A stretch of DNA of 64,000 nt from Pseudomonas sp. IPO3778 (lineage in GTDB: Bacteria; Pseudomonadota; Gammaproteobacteria; Pseudomonadales; Pseudomonadaceae): NCBI RefSeq assembly GCF_013386825.1, contig NZ_JACARC010000017.1, forward strand, positions 177,307 to 241,306. Direction: 5' to 3'. The notes below the pieces were generated by a model. The model saw nothing but the letters and a program-made list of their open reading frames with translations. It did no database searches and was not told the DNA's origin. Positions 15,672 through 23,964 of this stretch are shown one piece after another (within the stretch, counting starts at the first letter, position 1; every line of letters begins with the position of its first letter). The translations under genes were made by a program, and so were the position numbers.

Positions 15672-16966
15672 ACAGCGCACCGCTGGAGAAGGTTGCGGTG
15701 GAACACATCGCGACCGATCAACCGCCGGACGATGCTGCGGCCCGTGACCTAGATTACGGCTGGCAAAACGGCAACCAGGTTGAGCTGCTGGAGAACGGCG
15801 AGGCGTACTTCCCCAAGGTGTTCGAGGCGATGCGCCAGGCCCAACGGGAGATCTTGCTGGAGACCTTTATTCTGTTTGAAGACAAGGTCGGCCATGAGCT
15901 TCAAGGCATTTTGATCGAGGCGGCGCAGCGTGGCGTAAAGGTGGTCGCCAGCCTTGATGGCTTTGGTTGCGGCGAGCTGAGCCCGGGGTTTCTCGGTGAA
16001 CTGAGTCAGGCCGGCGTGACGGTGCAGATGTTCGACCCGGCGAGCAAGACCCTGGGCTTTCGCACCAACTGGTTCCGCCGCTTGCACCGCAAGATTGTGG
16101 TGGTGGACGCGACCGTGGCGTTTATCGGCGGGATCAATTTTTCGGCCGACCATCTGGGGGATTTCGGCCCCGAGGCCAAGCAGGATTATGCCGTGCAGGT
16201 GCAAGGCCCGGCGGTGGCCGACCTGCATCATTTCGCCCTCGCACAAAGTGGCCGGCGCGTACGCAAACGGCGCGGCTGGCGGCGAGAGCAACGGCCGTCG
16301 CCCTGGGCCGCCGGCGAAGGCGATGGCTTGGTGCGGCTGATCTACCGGGACAATCTGCAACACCGTACTGACATCGAAGAGGCCTACCTGCACGCCCTGC
16401 GCAAAGCCCAGCGGCGGGTGGTGATTGCCAACGCCTACTTCTTCCCCGGCTACCGCTTGCTGCGGGAAATCCGCAATGCGGCGCGGCGCGGGGTGCAGGT
16501 GCAATTGATCATGCAGGGCCAGCCGGATGTGCTGCTGGCCAAGCTGGCGGCGCGCATGCTGTATGACTATTTGCTCAAGGAAGGGGTGGTGATCCACGAG
16601 TACTGCCAGCGCCCGTTGCACGGCAAGGTGGCCTTGGTGGACGAGGAATGGAGCACTGTGGGTTCGAGCAATCTCGACCCCCTGAGCCTGGCGCTGAACC
16701 TTGAGGCCAATGTGCTGATTCGCGATCGTGGATTCAATCGGCAGTTGTTCGAGCGCCTGGAATACCTCAGTCAACACCACTGCAAGACCATGCCGGAAAA
16801 CCGCACGCCCCGGGGCTGGTTCTGGCGGGTCACGGTGGGCTTTGTGGTGTTCCACGTGCTGCGGCATTTTCCGTCGTGGACCGGCTGGCTGCCGGCCCAT
16901 AAGCCGAGGTTGAAACCCTTCGTTCATGAGGAGCGCCCGGATCATGACCCAAGCCCGCACCGCTGA
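15668..16966 (+). CDS. clsB: Cardiolipin synthase ClsB-like (phospholipase D family)
   Basis: This 432-residue membrane-associated enzyme makes cardiolipin, in E. coli ClsB from phosphatidylglycerol. Two HKD motifs are intact: HRKIVVVD followed by GGINFSADH, and HGKVALVD followed by GSSNLDPLSLALNLE. The size and lack of N-terminal membrane helices fit ClsB rather than ClsA. The Arg-rich stretch between the motifs (RRVRKRRGWRREQR, about residues 195 to 210) would contact the membrane. A hydrophobic segment near the C-terminus (VTVGFVVFHVLRHF) may anchor it. The ATG overlaps the upstream TGA, and the gene runs 23 bases into the next, so the three are translationally linked. Confidence 0.9.
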   Translation: MNSAPLEKVAVEHIATDQPPDDAAARDLDYGWQNGNQVELLENGEAYFPKVFEAMRQAQREILLETFILFEDKVGHELQGILIEAAQRGVKVVASLDGFGCGELSPGFLGELSQAGVTVQMFDPASKTLGFRTNWFRRLHRKIVVVDATVAFIGGINFSADHLGDFGPEAKQDYAVQVQGPAVADLHHFALAQSGRRVRKRRGWRREQRPSPWAAGEGDGLVRLIYRDNLQHRTDIEEAYLHALRKAQRRVVIANAYFFPGYRLLREIRNAARRGVQVQLIMQGQPDVLLAKLAARMLYDYLLKEGVVIHEYCQRPLHGKVALVDEEWSTVGSSNLDPLSLALNLEANVLIRDRGFNRQLFERLEYLSQHHCKTMPENRTPRGWFWRVTVGFVVFHVLRHFPSWTGWLPAHKPRLKPFVHEERPDHDPSPHR

Positions 16967-17924
16967 ACACAGCGCCAGCCCCGGCTTTTTGAAACGCTGG
17001 AAAAAACCACTGACGGTGGTGTTTTTCCTGGTGCTGATTGTGCTGTTCACCCTGCTCGCCCGGCGTATCGACTGGAGCGAAGTGTTCGACACCCTGGGCA
17101 ATTTCAAGCTGCGCACCTTGCTGATCGCCGGAGCGCTGACGCTGTGCAGTTTCCTGGTGTATTCGTGTTTCGACCTGATCGGCCGCACCTACATCCGCCA
17201 GCCCTTGCGCTGGAAGCAGATCTTGCCGGTGGGCATTATCAGCTATGCGTTCAACCTGAACCTGAGCGCCTGGGTCGGCGGCATCGCCATGCGCTATCGC
17301 CTGTATTCACGGCTGGGGGTGAGCAGCGGGAATATCGCGAAAATCCTCGGGTTAAGCCTGGCCACCAATTGGTTCGGCTACATGGCGATCGCCGGTGCGG
17401 TGTTCAGCAGCGGGCTGGTGACCTTGCCGCCGGGGTGGAAGCTCAGCAGTGGCGCGCTGCAAGGTGTGGGCGTGCTGCTGGTGCTGGCGAGCCTGGGTTA
17501 TCTGCTGGCGTGTCGCTTGTCGAAAAAACGCGCGTGGTCGGTGCGCGGGATTGAAATCAGCTTGCCTTCGCTGCGCATGGCCGTGCTGCAACTGGCACTC
17601 GGCGCGCTGAACTGGACACTGATGGCGGCGGTGATTTTTACCCTGCTGCCCAAGCAACTGGATTACCCGGTGGTGCTCGGGGTGTTGCTGATCAGCAGCA
17701 TCGCCGGGGTGGTCACGCATATCCCGGCGGGGCTCGGGGTGCTGGAAGCGGTGTTTATCGCCCTGCTGCAACACGAAGCGTCCCGCGGCAGTTTGCTCGC
17801 AGGCTTGATCGCCTACCGCGCGATCTACTTCATCCTGCCGCTGCTGGTGGCCCTGGTGATGTACCTCGCGGTGGAAGCCAAGGCCAAGGCGCTGCGCGTG
17901 AAGAAGACGCCTACGACTGAATGA
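16944..17924 (+). CDS. YbhN/UPF0104-type integral membrane protein
   Basis: This 326-residue inner-membrane protein has about eight helices and belongs to the lysylphosphatidylglycerol synthase transmembrane-region (UPF0104) family. There is no soluble aminoacyl-transferase domain, so lysyl transfer is not expected. Family features are the polar-hydrophobic segments NLNLSAWVGGIAMRYRLY (about 90 to 107) and THIPAGLGVLEAVFIALL (about 250 to 267). As in E. coli ybhN, it follows a clsB-like gene, suggesting a role in lipid handling. ATG 16944 is preferred because GAGGAG lies 10 bases upstream. Its end overlaps the convergent hydrolase gene by 14 bases. Confidence 0.85.
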   Translation: MTQARTAEHSASPGFLKRWKKPLTVVFFLVLIVLFTLLARRIDWSEVFDTLGNFKLRTLLIAGALTLCSFLVYSCFDLIGRTYIRQPLRWKQILPVGIISYAFNLNLSAWVGGIAMRYRLYSRLGVSSGNIAKILGLSLATNWFGYMAIAGAVFSSGLVTLPPGWKLSSGALQGVGVLLVLASLGYLLACRLSKKRAWSVRGIEISLPSLRMAVLQLALGALNWTLMAAVIFTLLPKQLDYPVVLGVLLISSIAGVVTHIPAGLGVLEAVFIALLQHEASRGSLLAGLIAYRAIYFILPLLVALVMYLAVEAKAKALRVKKTPTTE

Positions 17925-18663
17925 TGCTCAGGCGTTCGCCCACTACCATCTCGGTGATCCAGTCCACCAGGATTGAGGTATAGGCCTGCTGGGAGATGGG
18001 GTCGCTCAGGGAATGGTCGGCGCCATCGATAATCCGGTGGGTCAGCGAATGCGTCTGCTGGCAGGCGGCGCGGTAGCTCATGATAGTGGCGTGAGGCACG
18101 TGGTCATCGGTTTCGGATTCGACGATCAACACGTCACCGGTAAACGCCGCGCAGGCATGCAACGCGCGATTGGTCTCGGCGTGCACGAACGTCCCTCGGT
18201 AATCCATCAGGTCGGCTTTATCCAGGTCACGCTTGGGTTTGAGCCATTCCTGGTCGCGGTACAGCGCCGGCACCCGCAGCGCCAGCCAGCGCACCGGGCG
18301 CAGCGAGGTGAGGATGGCCGCCAGGTAACCGCCGTAACTGGTGCCGACCACCGCCACCGCCGAGGTGTCGATGGCCGGGTGTGACAGCAGGCGGTCGTAG
18401 GCAGCCAGCAGGTCGCGCAGGTTGTCTTCACGGGTGACGCGGGACAGCGGAATGCCGTTGCCGGCGTGGCCGCGCAAGTCGAAGGTGAGGCACACACAAC
18501 CCAGCCCGGCGATGCCTTTGGCGCGTTCCAGATCACGCTCCTGGCTACCGCCCCAGCCGTGGACAAACAACACCCCCGGCACTTTCGATTTGGGACTGAG
18601 GAACGTCCCGCTCATCTGTTCGTCGTCGATATCAATGGCGATGGTTTCGCTTCTAGCCGTCAT
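17911..18663 (-). CDS. Alpha/beta hydrolase (dienelactone hydrolase-like)
   Basis: This 250-residue cytoplasmic enzyme has a complete alpha/beta hydrolase triad. The nucleophile Ser109 lies in GTSYGG, the acid is near Asp186 in ESETDDHVP, and the His is His217 in DGADHSL. The oxyanion motif VHGWGGS is at about 34 to 40. There is no signal peptide. The substrate is unknown; short-chain ester or peptide hydrolysis is possible. Its ATG lies 11 bases inside the end of the DUF3182 gene, so the two are translated from one message and may work together. Its stop overlaps the YbhN-like gene on the other strand. Confidence 0.85.
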   Translation of the reverse strand: MTARSETIAIDIDDEQMSGTFLSPKSKVPGVLFVHGWGGSQERDLERAKGIAGLGCVCLTFDLRGHAGNGIPLSRVTREDNLRDLLAAYDRLLSHPAIDTSAVAVVGTSYGGYLAAILTSLRPVRWLALRVPALYRDQEWLKPKRDLDKADLMDYRGTFVHAETNRALHACAAFTGDVLIVESETDDHVPHATIMSYRAACQQTHSLTHRIIDGADHSLSDPISQQAYTSILVDWITEMVVGERLSIIQS

Positions 18664-19762
18664 AAGATTTGACCGTCACGTACTTGAGAAGAAAGTCGCT
18701 GTTTTCTGCGGGGCCCCGGTACACCTCAATCGCGTCAGCCGGCAGAGGCTGGTCGATGTAGGTTTCTACCGAAGACACATAAATCGCCTTCAGCCCGGGG
18801 TTGTTGACGAAGCTTTGCAGCGCCGCGACTTCCGCGCTGCTGGCCCCGCCCATGCGCCAGGATTGCTCCAGCACGCCGCTGCGGCGCTGGCCATCGCTGT
18901 CCAGGCCTTGGGCGATGTCGTAATTGCGCCGCGAGGCATAGAACCCGGGGTAGGCTTCATCCGCCGCGTTATCAAAGGCCTGCGCCTGCTGGATGGCCAG
19001 GCGCACGTCATCGGGCAGGTCGAGCTTGAGCAGGTCTTCGTAGTAGCCCTGGACCACCAGCAGGTTAGAACCACCATAGACCTCTTCGCCCTGCCCGTCC
19101 CGGGTCAGGTATTGATCACCGCAGTAGCTGATGACGTGATCGCCGATAAAGCTCTGGCCGACACTGTGGGTGACAACGTCGTGCAGGTCCTGCTCCAGCA
19201 CCACGCCGTCGCTGAACAGTTGCGCCGCATCGGGCCGCGCGAGAATGGCGTCGAACTCATCGAGGCTGCGGATCACTTCCTGGCCACGACCGGCGCAGGC
19301 GTGCACGGGCTTGAGGCGGATCGGGCCGGTGTACAGCAAATGGGTGGCTGCCGGCCGCGCGTCTTCCATGGCGTGCACACTCAAGCCATCCAGCACCACA
19401 GTGCGGATGCGCTCGGAAAACAAGGGCGACCAGCCTTCAGGGGACACCGCGTTTTTATTCAGCAAACCGTGGCTGATGGCCTTGGTGCAGATGAAATCGT
19501 GGTCGACATAACCGCCCCACAAATCCTCGGGACCTTTGACCCCAAACTGCCGTGCCTGGGCCGCGCCCACGAGCGTTTGAGTGGGTAACAGGTAGAGGTC
19601 GCGCCCACGGTGCAGCTCAGGGTTATAGCTGCCGCCGTATTTGAGGCCGAGGATATGCGCCAACCAGCGGGCCAGGGCGCGGTTGGTTTCGACTTCGTGC
19701 AACGGCGCGTCCGGTCGGATTGAATGCGCCACCACGATTTTCTTGCGATTTGTCGGGGTCAT
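18653..19762 (-). CDS. DUF3182-family protein, possible ATP-grasp-like enzyme
   Basis: This 369-residue soluble protein matches the DUF3182 family as I remember it; biochemical function is unknown. The segment IRLKPVHACAGRGQEVI (about residue 150) resembles the Lys-Pro and Gly-rich loop of ATP-grasp enzymes. GVVLEQDLHD (about 205) resembles the strand that contacts the adenine. I infer a ligase-like fold from this, and it should be checked by structure prediction. The Shine-Dalgarno AAGGGGG is close to the ATG. It is followed by the alpha/beta hydrolase with an 11-base overlap, giving a two-gene operon. Confidence 0.75.
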   Translation of the reverse strand: MTPTNRKKIVVAHSIRPDAPLHEVETNRALARWLAHILGLKYGGSYNPELHRGRDLYLLPTQTLVGAAQARQFGVKGPEDLWGGYVDHDFICTKAISHGLLNKNAVSPEGWSPLFSERIRTVVLDGLSVHAMEDARPAATHLLYTGPIRLKPVHACAGRGQEVIRSLDEFDAILARPDAAQLFSDGVVLEQDLHDVVTHSVGQSFIGDHVISYCGDQYLTRDGQGEEVYGGSNLLVVQGYYEDLLKLDLPDDVRLAIQQAQAFDNAADEAYPGFYASRRNYDIAQGLDSDGQRRSGVLEQSWRMGGASSAEVAALQSFVNNPGLKAIYVSSVETYIDQPLPADAIEVYRGPAENSDFLLKYVTVKSYDG

Positions 19763-19833
19763 GCGTCCCCCTTGGCTGTCCTGCCATGTGTGTAGGGAGA
19801 GGGTTGCAGAGATCAGGCCAAGGCTGCGTTTGG

Positions 19834-20913
19834 TTAAACCCGCCGGGAATCAATCGGTTGCGGAAACAGCGATAGCACTTGGCCTGTTTTATTCTGCACG
19901 ACGTGGGTCTCACATCGCGGTGTTCTGCACGATTCAGGCTTGGGGCCTGGCCGGTGCACGCCAAAACGGCTGCGGTAATCGCTTGGCGCCAGCCCGGTAA
20001 TTTTTTTGAAGGTGGCGCGGAAGGCGCCGGGGTCTTGATAACCGACGGTCCAGGCGATGTGATCGATAGTGCCGTTGGTGAACTCGAGCATCTGCCGTGC
20101 CTTGCCGACCCGCAGGTGCTGACAGTACTCGGTGGGTTTCAAACCGGTGGCGGCGCGAAACCGCCGCAGGAACGTGCGCTCCTCAAGCCCGGCCTGCTGC
20201 GCCATCGCCGCCAATGAAACATCCACTGCCCCGCTGGCCTGCAGCCAATGCTGCACCTTGAGAATCGCGCCGTCGCCATGGGCCAGGATCGGCGCAAAGT
20301 TACTGCCGCATTCGCTGGCGCTGTCACTGTGTTCGACCACCAGGAAACGCGCGGTGCTGGCAGCGATACTCGGGCCGAGCAAGCGGTCGACCAGGCGCAG
20401 GCCCAGTTCGGACCAGGCCATCAGCCCGGCGGTGGTGATCAGGTCGCCGTCGTCGACGATGGGTTTGTCAGCTTCCAGGTGGATCGCCGGGTAACGCTCG
20501 GCGAAGGATTTGGCCGACGTCCAGTGGGTGGTGGCGCTGCGACCGTCCAACAGTCCGCTTTCCGCCAGCAGGATCGAGCCCACGCACACCCCGCCCAGAA
20601 TCGTCCCGGTGCGATGCTGCTGGCGCAGCCAGTCCAGCAGCGCGGTGGAGGCCTGGCCTTCGGAAAACCCGGCGATGGACGGCGGAATCAGCAAGGCCGT
20701 CAGTGCTTGCCCGGTGCCGGGCTGGCTGTCGAAGACACGGGTCGGCGCGTTGCCGGTTTCGGCCTGCCAGTGGCTGATGCGCAATGACGGCAGTTGCTCG
20801 GACTGATGCTCGGCCGCAATCCGGTTGGCGACAGCAAACAGGTCGGTCAAGCCATGCACGGCGGCCATTTGCGCACCGCTGTAGATCAGCACGCCAAGCT
20901 CGACGATCGCCAT
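19834..20913 (-). CDS. GlxA-family AraC-type regulator with DJ-1/PfpI domain
   Basis: This transcription regulator has 359 residues and two domains. Residues about 1 to 190 form a class I glutamine-amidotransferase (DJ-1/PfpI-like) sensing domain with the nucleophile-elbow motif GGVCVGSILLAESGLL and the segment ITTAGLMAWSELGLRLVDRLLG (given in part). Residues about 225 to 325 form the AraC helix-turn-helix pair, with SLAAMAQQAGLEERTFLRRF as the first helix set and AWTVGYQDPGAFRATFKKITG in the second (residues given in part). I chose the ATG at 20913 (MAIVELGVLIY); a 12-codon extension upstream does not look like the family. It is divergent from the isochorismatase-like gene by 96 bases, making that gene a likely target. 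Confidence 0.88.
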   Translation of the reverse strand: MAIVELGVLIYSGAQMAAVHGLTDLFAVANRIAAEHQSEQLPSLRISHWQAETGNAPTRVFDSQPGTGQALTALLIPPSIAGFSEGQASTALLDWLRQQHRTGTILGGVCVGSILLAESGLLDGRSATTHWTSAKSFAERYPAIHLEADKPIVDDGDLITTAGLMAWSELGLRLVDRLLGPSIAASTARFLVVEHSDSASECGSNFAPILAHGDGAILKVQHWLQASGAVDVSLAAMAQQAGLEERTFLRRFRAATGLKPTEYCQHLRVGKARQMLEFTNGTIDHIAWTVGYQDPGAFRATFKKITGLAPSDYRSRFGVHRPGPKPESCRTPRCETHVVQNKTGQVLSLFPQPIDSRRV

Positions 20914-21009
20914 TGTCAGTTTTCCCTCTGTTATTGTCGGTGCGGCCAATCCCCAGGCGCCACGCCAGCCAAGATACTGGACGCATCAATCATCACAAGG
21001 AAACCCAAC

Positions 21010-21561
21010 ATGGCCAAGCAAGCGCTCATCCTAATCGATATCCAGAACGACTACTTCCCCCAGGGCAAGTGGCCACTTGACGGTGTGGACGCAGCAGCAG
21101 ACAAGGCGCAGCAAGTGCTCCAGGCGTTTCGCCAGGCGGGCGATGCGGTGATTCATGTGCGCCACGAATTCACCGCTGACGATGCGCCCTTCTTCACCCC
21201 GGGTTCGGAAGGTGCACACCTGCACCCCAAGGTGCTGAACCAGGCGGATGAGCCGGTGGTGCTCAAGCATTTCGTCAATGCGTTCCGCGAAACCAACCTG
21301 CGGGCGTTGCTGGAACAACGCAGCATCACTGAGTTGGTGGTGGTGGGCAGCATGAGCCACATGTGCATCGACGCTGTGGTGCGTGCCGCGTCGGATCTGG
21401 GCTACAGCGTCACGGTAATCCACGACGCCTGCGCCACCCGGGACCTGGAATTCAACGGCACCACCGTGCCGGCGGCCCAGGCACATGCGGCGTTTATGTC
21501 GTCGTTGGGGTTTGCTTATGCGAGCGTGGTGTCGGCGGCACAGTTTTTGGCCGCCGACTGA
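21010..21561 (+). CDS. Isochorismatase-family cysteine hydrolase
   Basis: This 183-residue cytoplasmic hydrolase has the family triad in place: Asp10 (ILIDIQNDY), Lys86 (VVLKHFVNAF) and Cys119 (GSMSHMCIDAV), plus the cis-peptide region before the Cys. Family members cut amides or enol ethers such as nicotinamide, ureidoacrylate or N-carbamoyl compounds; the substrate here cannot be assigned. The ATG at 21010 has AAGGAAA about 7 bases upstream. It is divergent from the GlxA-type regulator, which commonly controls this kind of gene. It ends 11 bases from the convergent tam gene. Confidence 0.88.
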   Translation: MAKQALILIDIQNDYFPQGKWPLDGVDAAADKAQQVLQAFRQAGDAVIHVRHEFTADDAPFFTPGSEGAHLHPKVLNQADEPVVLKHFVNAFRETNLRALLEQRSITELVVVGSMSHMCIDAVVRAASDLGYSVTVIHDACATRDLEFNGTTVPAAQAHAAFMSSLGFAYASVVSAAQFLAAD

Positions 21562-21572
21562 TCGTTCGTTTT

Positions 21573-22334
21573 TTAGCGGGTTGCGATGATGAACAGGCGC
21601 GGAAATGGCAGCAACACCGTGCCATCGGCCAGCGCCGGATAGGCCTGGGTGATCCGCGTCAGGTACTCATCGAGGAAGGCGCTCTTTTCCGACTCGGTCA
21701 GGGGCGCCAGGAACGGACGCAACGCCGAGCCCTTGAACCACTCCACCACCGCGGCAGAGCCTGCCAGCGGATGGTGGTACGTGGTGCGCCATACATCCAC
21801 GGTGGAGCAGTGTTTGCTCAGCAGTTCAAAGTAGTAGCTCGCGGTATGGCGTTCGTTGTGTTTGACGCTGCCGATCTTGGCGGCCCACGGGCCATCCGCC
21901 GCCACTTCACGCGCCAGCTTGTGGGCCGGTTCATCAAGGTTGTCGGGCGTCTGCACCGCCAGGGTGCCGCCAGGTGTCAGTTGATCGACCAAATGCGGGT
22001 ACAGCGTGGCGTGATCAGGCAGCCACTGCAGCGATGCATTGGCGAGGATGACGTCGAATTTCTGCGCCGGGTTCCAGGCGCCGATGTCAGCCAATTCAAA
22101 GTTCAGCGCGGGCAGGCGCTTGCGGGCATCGATCAGCATGTCATCGGAGCTGTCCATGCCGGTGACCAATGCCTTCGGAAAACGCTCGGCCAGCACCTCG
22201 GTGGAATTGCCGGGGCCGCATCCCAGGTCGACGGCGCTGCGTACATCGCCATCAGGAATAGCCGCTACCAAATCCCGGACGGGACGGGTGCGCTGTTGTT
22301 CGAACATCGAATATTGCTTGGCTGACCAGGTCAT
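21573..22334 (-). CDS. tam: Trans-aconitate 2-methyltransferase
   Basis: This 253-residue cytoplasmic enzyme uses SAM to methylate trans-aconitate, a by-product that inhibits aconitase. The SAM-binding motif is VDLGCGPGNST (about 36 to 46) followed by the acidic residue region VTGMDSSDDML. The family start WSAKQYSMFEQQRTRPVRDLV is conserved (shown in part), as is NASLQWLPDH (about 105). The length fits the E. coli enzyme (252). AAGGAA is 7 bases before the ATG. It is divergent from a LysR regulator with 103 bases between them. Confidence 0.9.
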   Translation of the reverse strand: MTWSAKQYSMFEQQRTRPVRDLVAAIPDGDVRSAVDLGCGPGNSTEVLAERFPKALVTGMDSSDDMLIDARKRLPALNFELADIGAWNPAQKFDVILANASLQWLPDHATLYPHLVDQLTPGGTLAVQTPDNLDEPAHKLAREVAADGPWAAKIGSVKHNERHTASYYFELLSKHCSTVDVWRTTYHHPLAGSAAVVEWFKGSALRPFLAPLTESEKSAFLDEYLTRITQAYPALADGTVLLPFPRLFIIATR

Positions 22335-22437
22335 TGCGGCATTCCTTCTTCTGTGAGGAGTGACGACAGCCTAAATCTTGTGATCCATGAGAACAAATGC
22401 CAGGATTGATCATCTCCCATACCTCAAAAGTATTCCT

Positions 22438-23346
22438 ATGCTGGAACTCAGGCAGCTCAAGGCCTTCGTCGCGATTGCCGAGGAAGGCTATATCACCCGC
22501 GCGGCGGAACGCCTTGGCATGCAACAACCGCCCCTGACGCGCCTGCTGCAAAGCCTGGAAGCCGAGTTGGGCGTGGTGCTGATGGAGCGCCTGCCACGGG
22601 GCGTGCGCCCGACCACGGCGGGTTTGGCTTTGCTGGAGGAAGCCCGGCATATTTTGGCCAGCGTCGACGGCGTGGCCGACATTGTGCGCCGCGCGGCCCG
22701 TGGTGAACGTGGACGCCTGGCCATTGGCTTTACCAGCTCTGCCGCCCTGCATCCGTTTGTGCCCAGCGTGCTGCGCCTGTTTCGGGAAACCTTTGTCGGC
22801 GTTTCGGTGGTGCTGGAAGAAGCCGGCACCGGTGAGCTGCTGGATGCGTTGCTGCATGAAAAACTCGACGCGGCGTTTATCCGCTCGCCGCTGAGCGGGG
22901 CGCAGGCATTGCAGGACGAGCCGATTCTGGTGGAGCCGATGTTGCTGGCGCTGCCCACGGATCATCCGTTGGCTATCGACCCGTCGACCCCGCTGCCGTT
23001 GGCGGCGTTGGCCACCGAGGCGTTTGTGCTGTATCGGCGCCGGGTGGGTTTGGGGTTGTATGACGCGATTCTGGTGGCGTGTCGCGAGGCGGGTTTCAGT
23101 CCGCAAGTGGTTCAAGAGGCGCCGCGTATGACGGCGACGTTGAGCCTGGTGGCAGCAGGGCTTGGGGTTTCGATCGTGCCAGCGTCCATGCAGCGGTTGC
23201 GGGGCGACGGTATTGTTTATCGTGAGCTGTCGGAGTGCCGGAGTCTCGTTGCGCCGTTGCATTTGGCGACGCGGGTGGGTGACAGGTCGTCGGTATTGGA
23301 GCGGTTTAGGGAGTTGGTGGTAAGCACCGCGTCTACCGATGTGTAG
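22438..23346 (+). CDS. LysR-family transcriptional regulator
   Basis: This 302-residue LysR-type regulator has its winged helix-turn-helix at residues about 1 to 60 (MLELRQLKAFVAIAEEGYITRAAERLG, here in part, with QQPPLTRLLQSLEAELG as the recognition helix region). A periplasmic-binding-like effector domain follows. It resembles the BenM/CatM side of the family (RLAIGFTSSAALHPFVP), which sense aromatic compounds, but the effector is unknown. ATG 22438 starts the conserved LELRQLKAF; upstream in-frame codons are not conserved. It is divergent from tam, which makes tam one candidate target. A bidirectional terminator lies just after it. Confidence 0.88.
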   Translation: MLELRQLKAFVAIAEEGYITRAAERLGMQQPPLTRLLQSLEAELGVVLMERLPRGVRPTTAGLALLEEARHILASVDGVADIVRRAARGERGRLAIGFTSSAALHPFVPSVLRLFRETFVGVSVVLEEAGTGELLDALLHEKLDAAFIRSPLSGAQALQDEPILVEPMLLALPTDHPLAIDPSTPLPLAALATEAFVLYRRRVGLGLYDAILVACREAGFSPQVVQEAPRMTATLSLVAAGLGVSIVPASMQRLRGDGIVYRELSECRSLVAPLHLATRVGDRSSVLERFRELVVSTASTDV

Positions 23347-23367
23347 CGGGTTGCCGAGGCCAAAACG

Positions 23368-23401
23368 AAAAACCCCCGGGGCCAAGGCCATCGGGGGTTT
23401 T
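23368..23401. terminator. Bidirectional intrinsic terminator (LysR gene / ssb)
   Basis: AAAAACCCCCG and CGGGGGTTTT pair around a 13-base loop that has its own GGCC pair. T-runs on both strands let it end the LysR gene from the left and ssb from the right. Confidence 0.85.
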
Positions 23402-23436
23402 CTGGTGTGACGCTACTGTTCGGGTCTCAAGCGACC

Positions 23437-23955
23437 TTAGAACGGGATATCGTCATCAAAGCTGTCGAAGTCAGCTGCAGGCTGAGGAGCCGCCTGCTGT
23501 GGCGCTGGACGCGACTCACGCTGTGGCTGCTGAGTTGGCTGCGGACGGGACTGCTGCTGTGGGCGCGGTGCCGAGTTGGACATGCCGCCCTGGCCCTGTT
23601 GGTCGCCCTGTGGACGGCCGCCCAGCAGTTGCATGGTGCCTTGCATGTCGACCACGATTTCAGTGGTGTAACGCTTGATGCCGTCTTTTTCCCACTCGCG
23701 GGTCTGCAGTTTGCCTTCGATGTAGACCTGCGAACCTTTGCGCAGGTATTCACCGGCGATCTCTGCCACCTTGCCGAACATCGACACACGGTGCCATTCG
23801 GTTTTCTCGACCTTCTGGCCGGTTTGCTTGTCGGTCCACTGTTCGCTGGTCGCCAGACTCAGGTTGGTCACGGCGTTACCGTTCGGCAAGTAGCGAACTT
23901 CGGGATCCTGGCCGCAAGTACCGACCAATATGACTTTGTTAACCCCACGGGCCAT
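23437..23955 (-). CDS. ssb: Single-stranded DNA-binding protein SSB
   Basis: This 172-residue protein binds single-stranded DNA in replication, recombination and repair, as a tetramer. The OB-fold runs from about 3 to 110 ([49 protein letters not shown], partly given). A flexible Gln/Pro/Arg-rich linker is followed by the acidic tip [11 protein letters not shown], which recruits partner proteins. AGGAGA lies 5 bases before the ATG and overlaps the stop of the YajR-like gene, so the two are cotranscribed. In E. coli ssb is divergent directly from uvrA; here one gene lies between. Confidence 0.97.
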   Translation of the reverse strand: MARGVNKVILVGTCGQDPEVRYLPNGNAVTNLSLATSEQWTDKQTGQKVEKTEWHRVSMFGKVAEIAGEYLRKGSQVYIEGKLQTREWEKDGIKRYTTEIVVDMQGTMQLLGGRPQGDQQGQGGMSNSAPRPQQQSRPQPTQQPQRESRPAPQQAAPQPAADFDSFDDDIPF

Positions 23956-23964
23956 AACGTTCTC

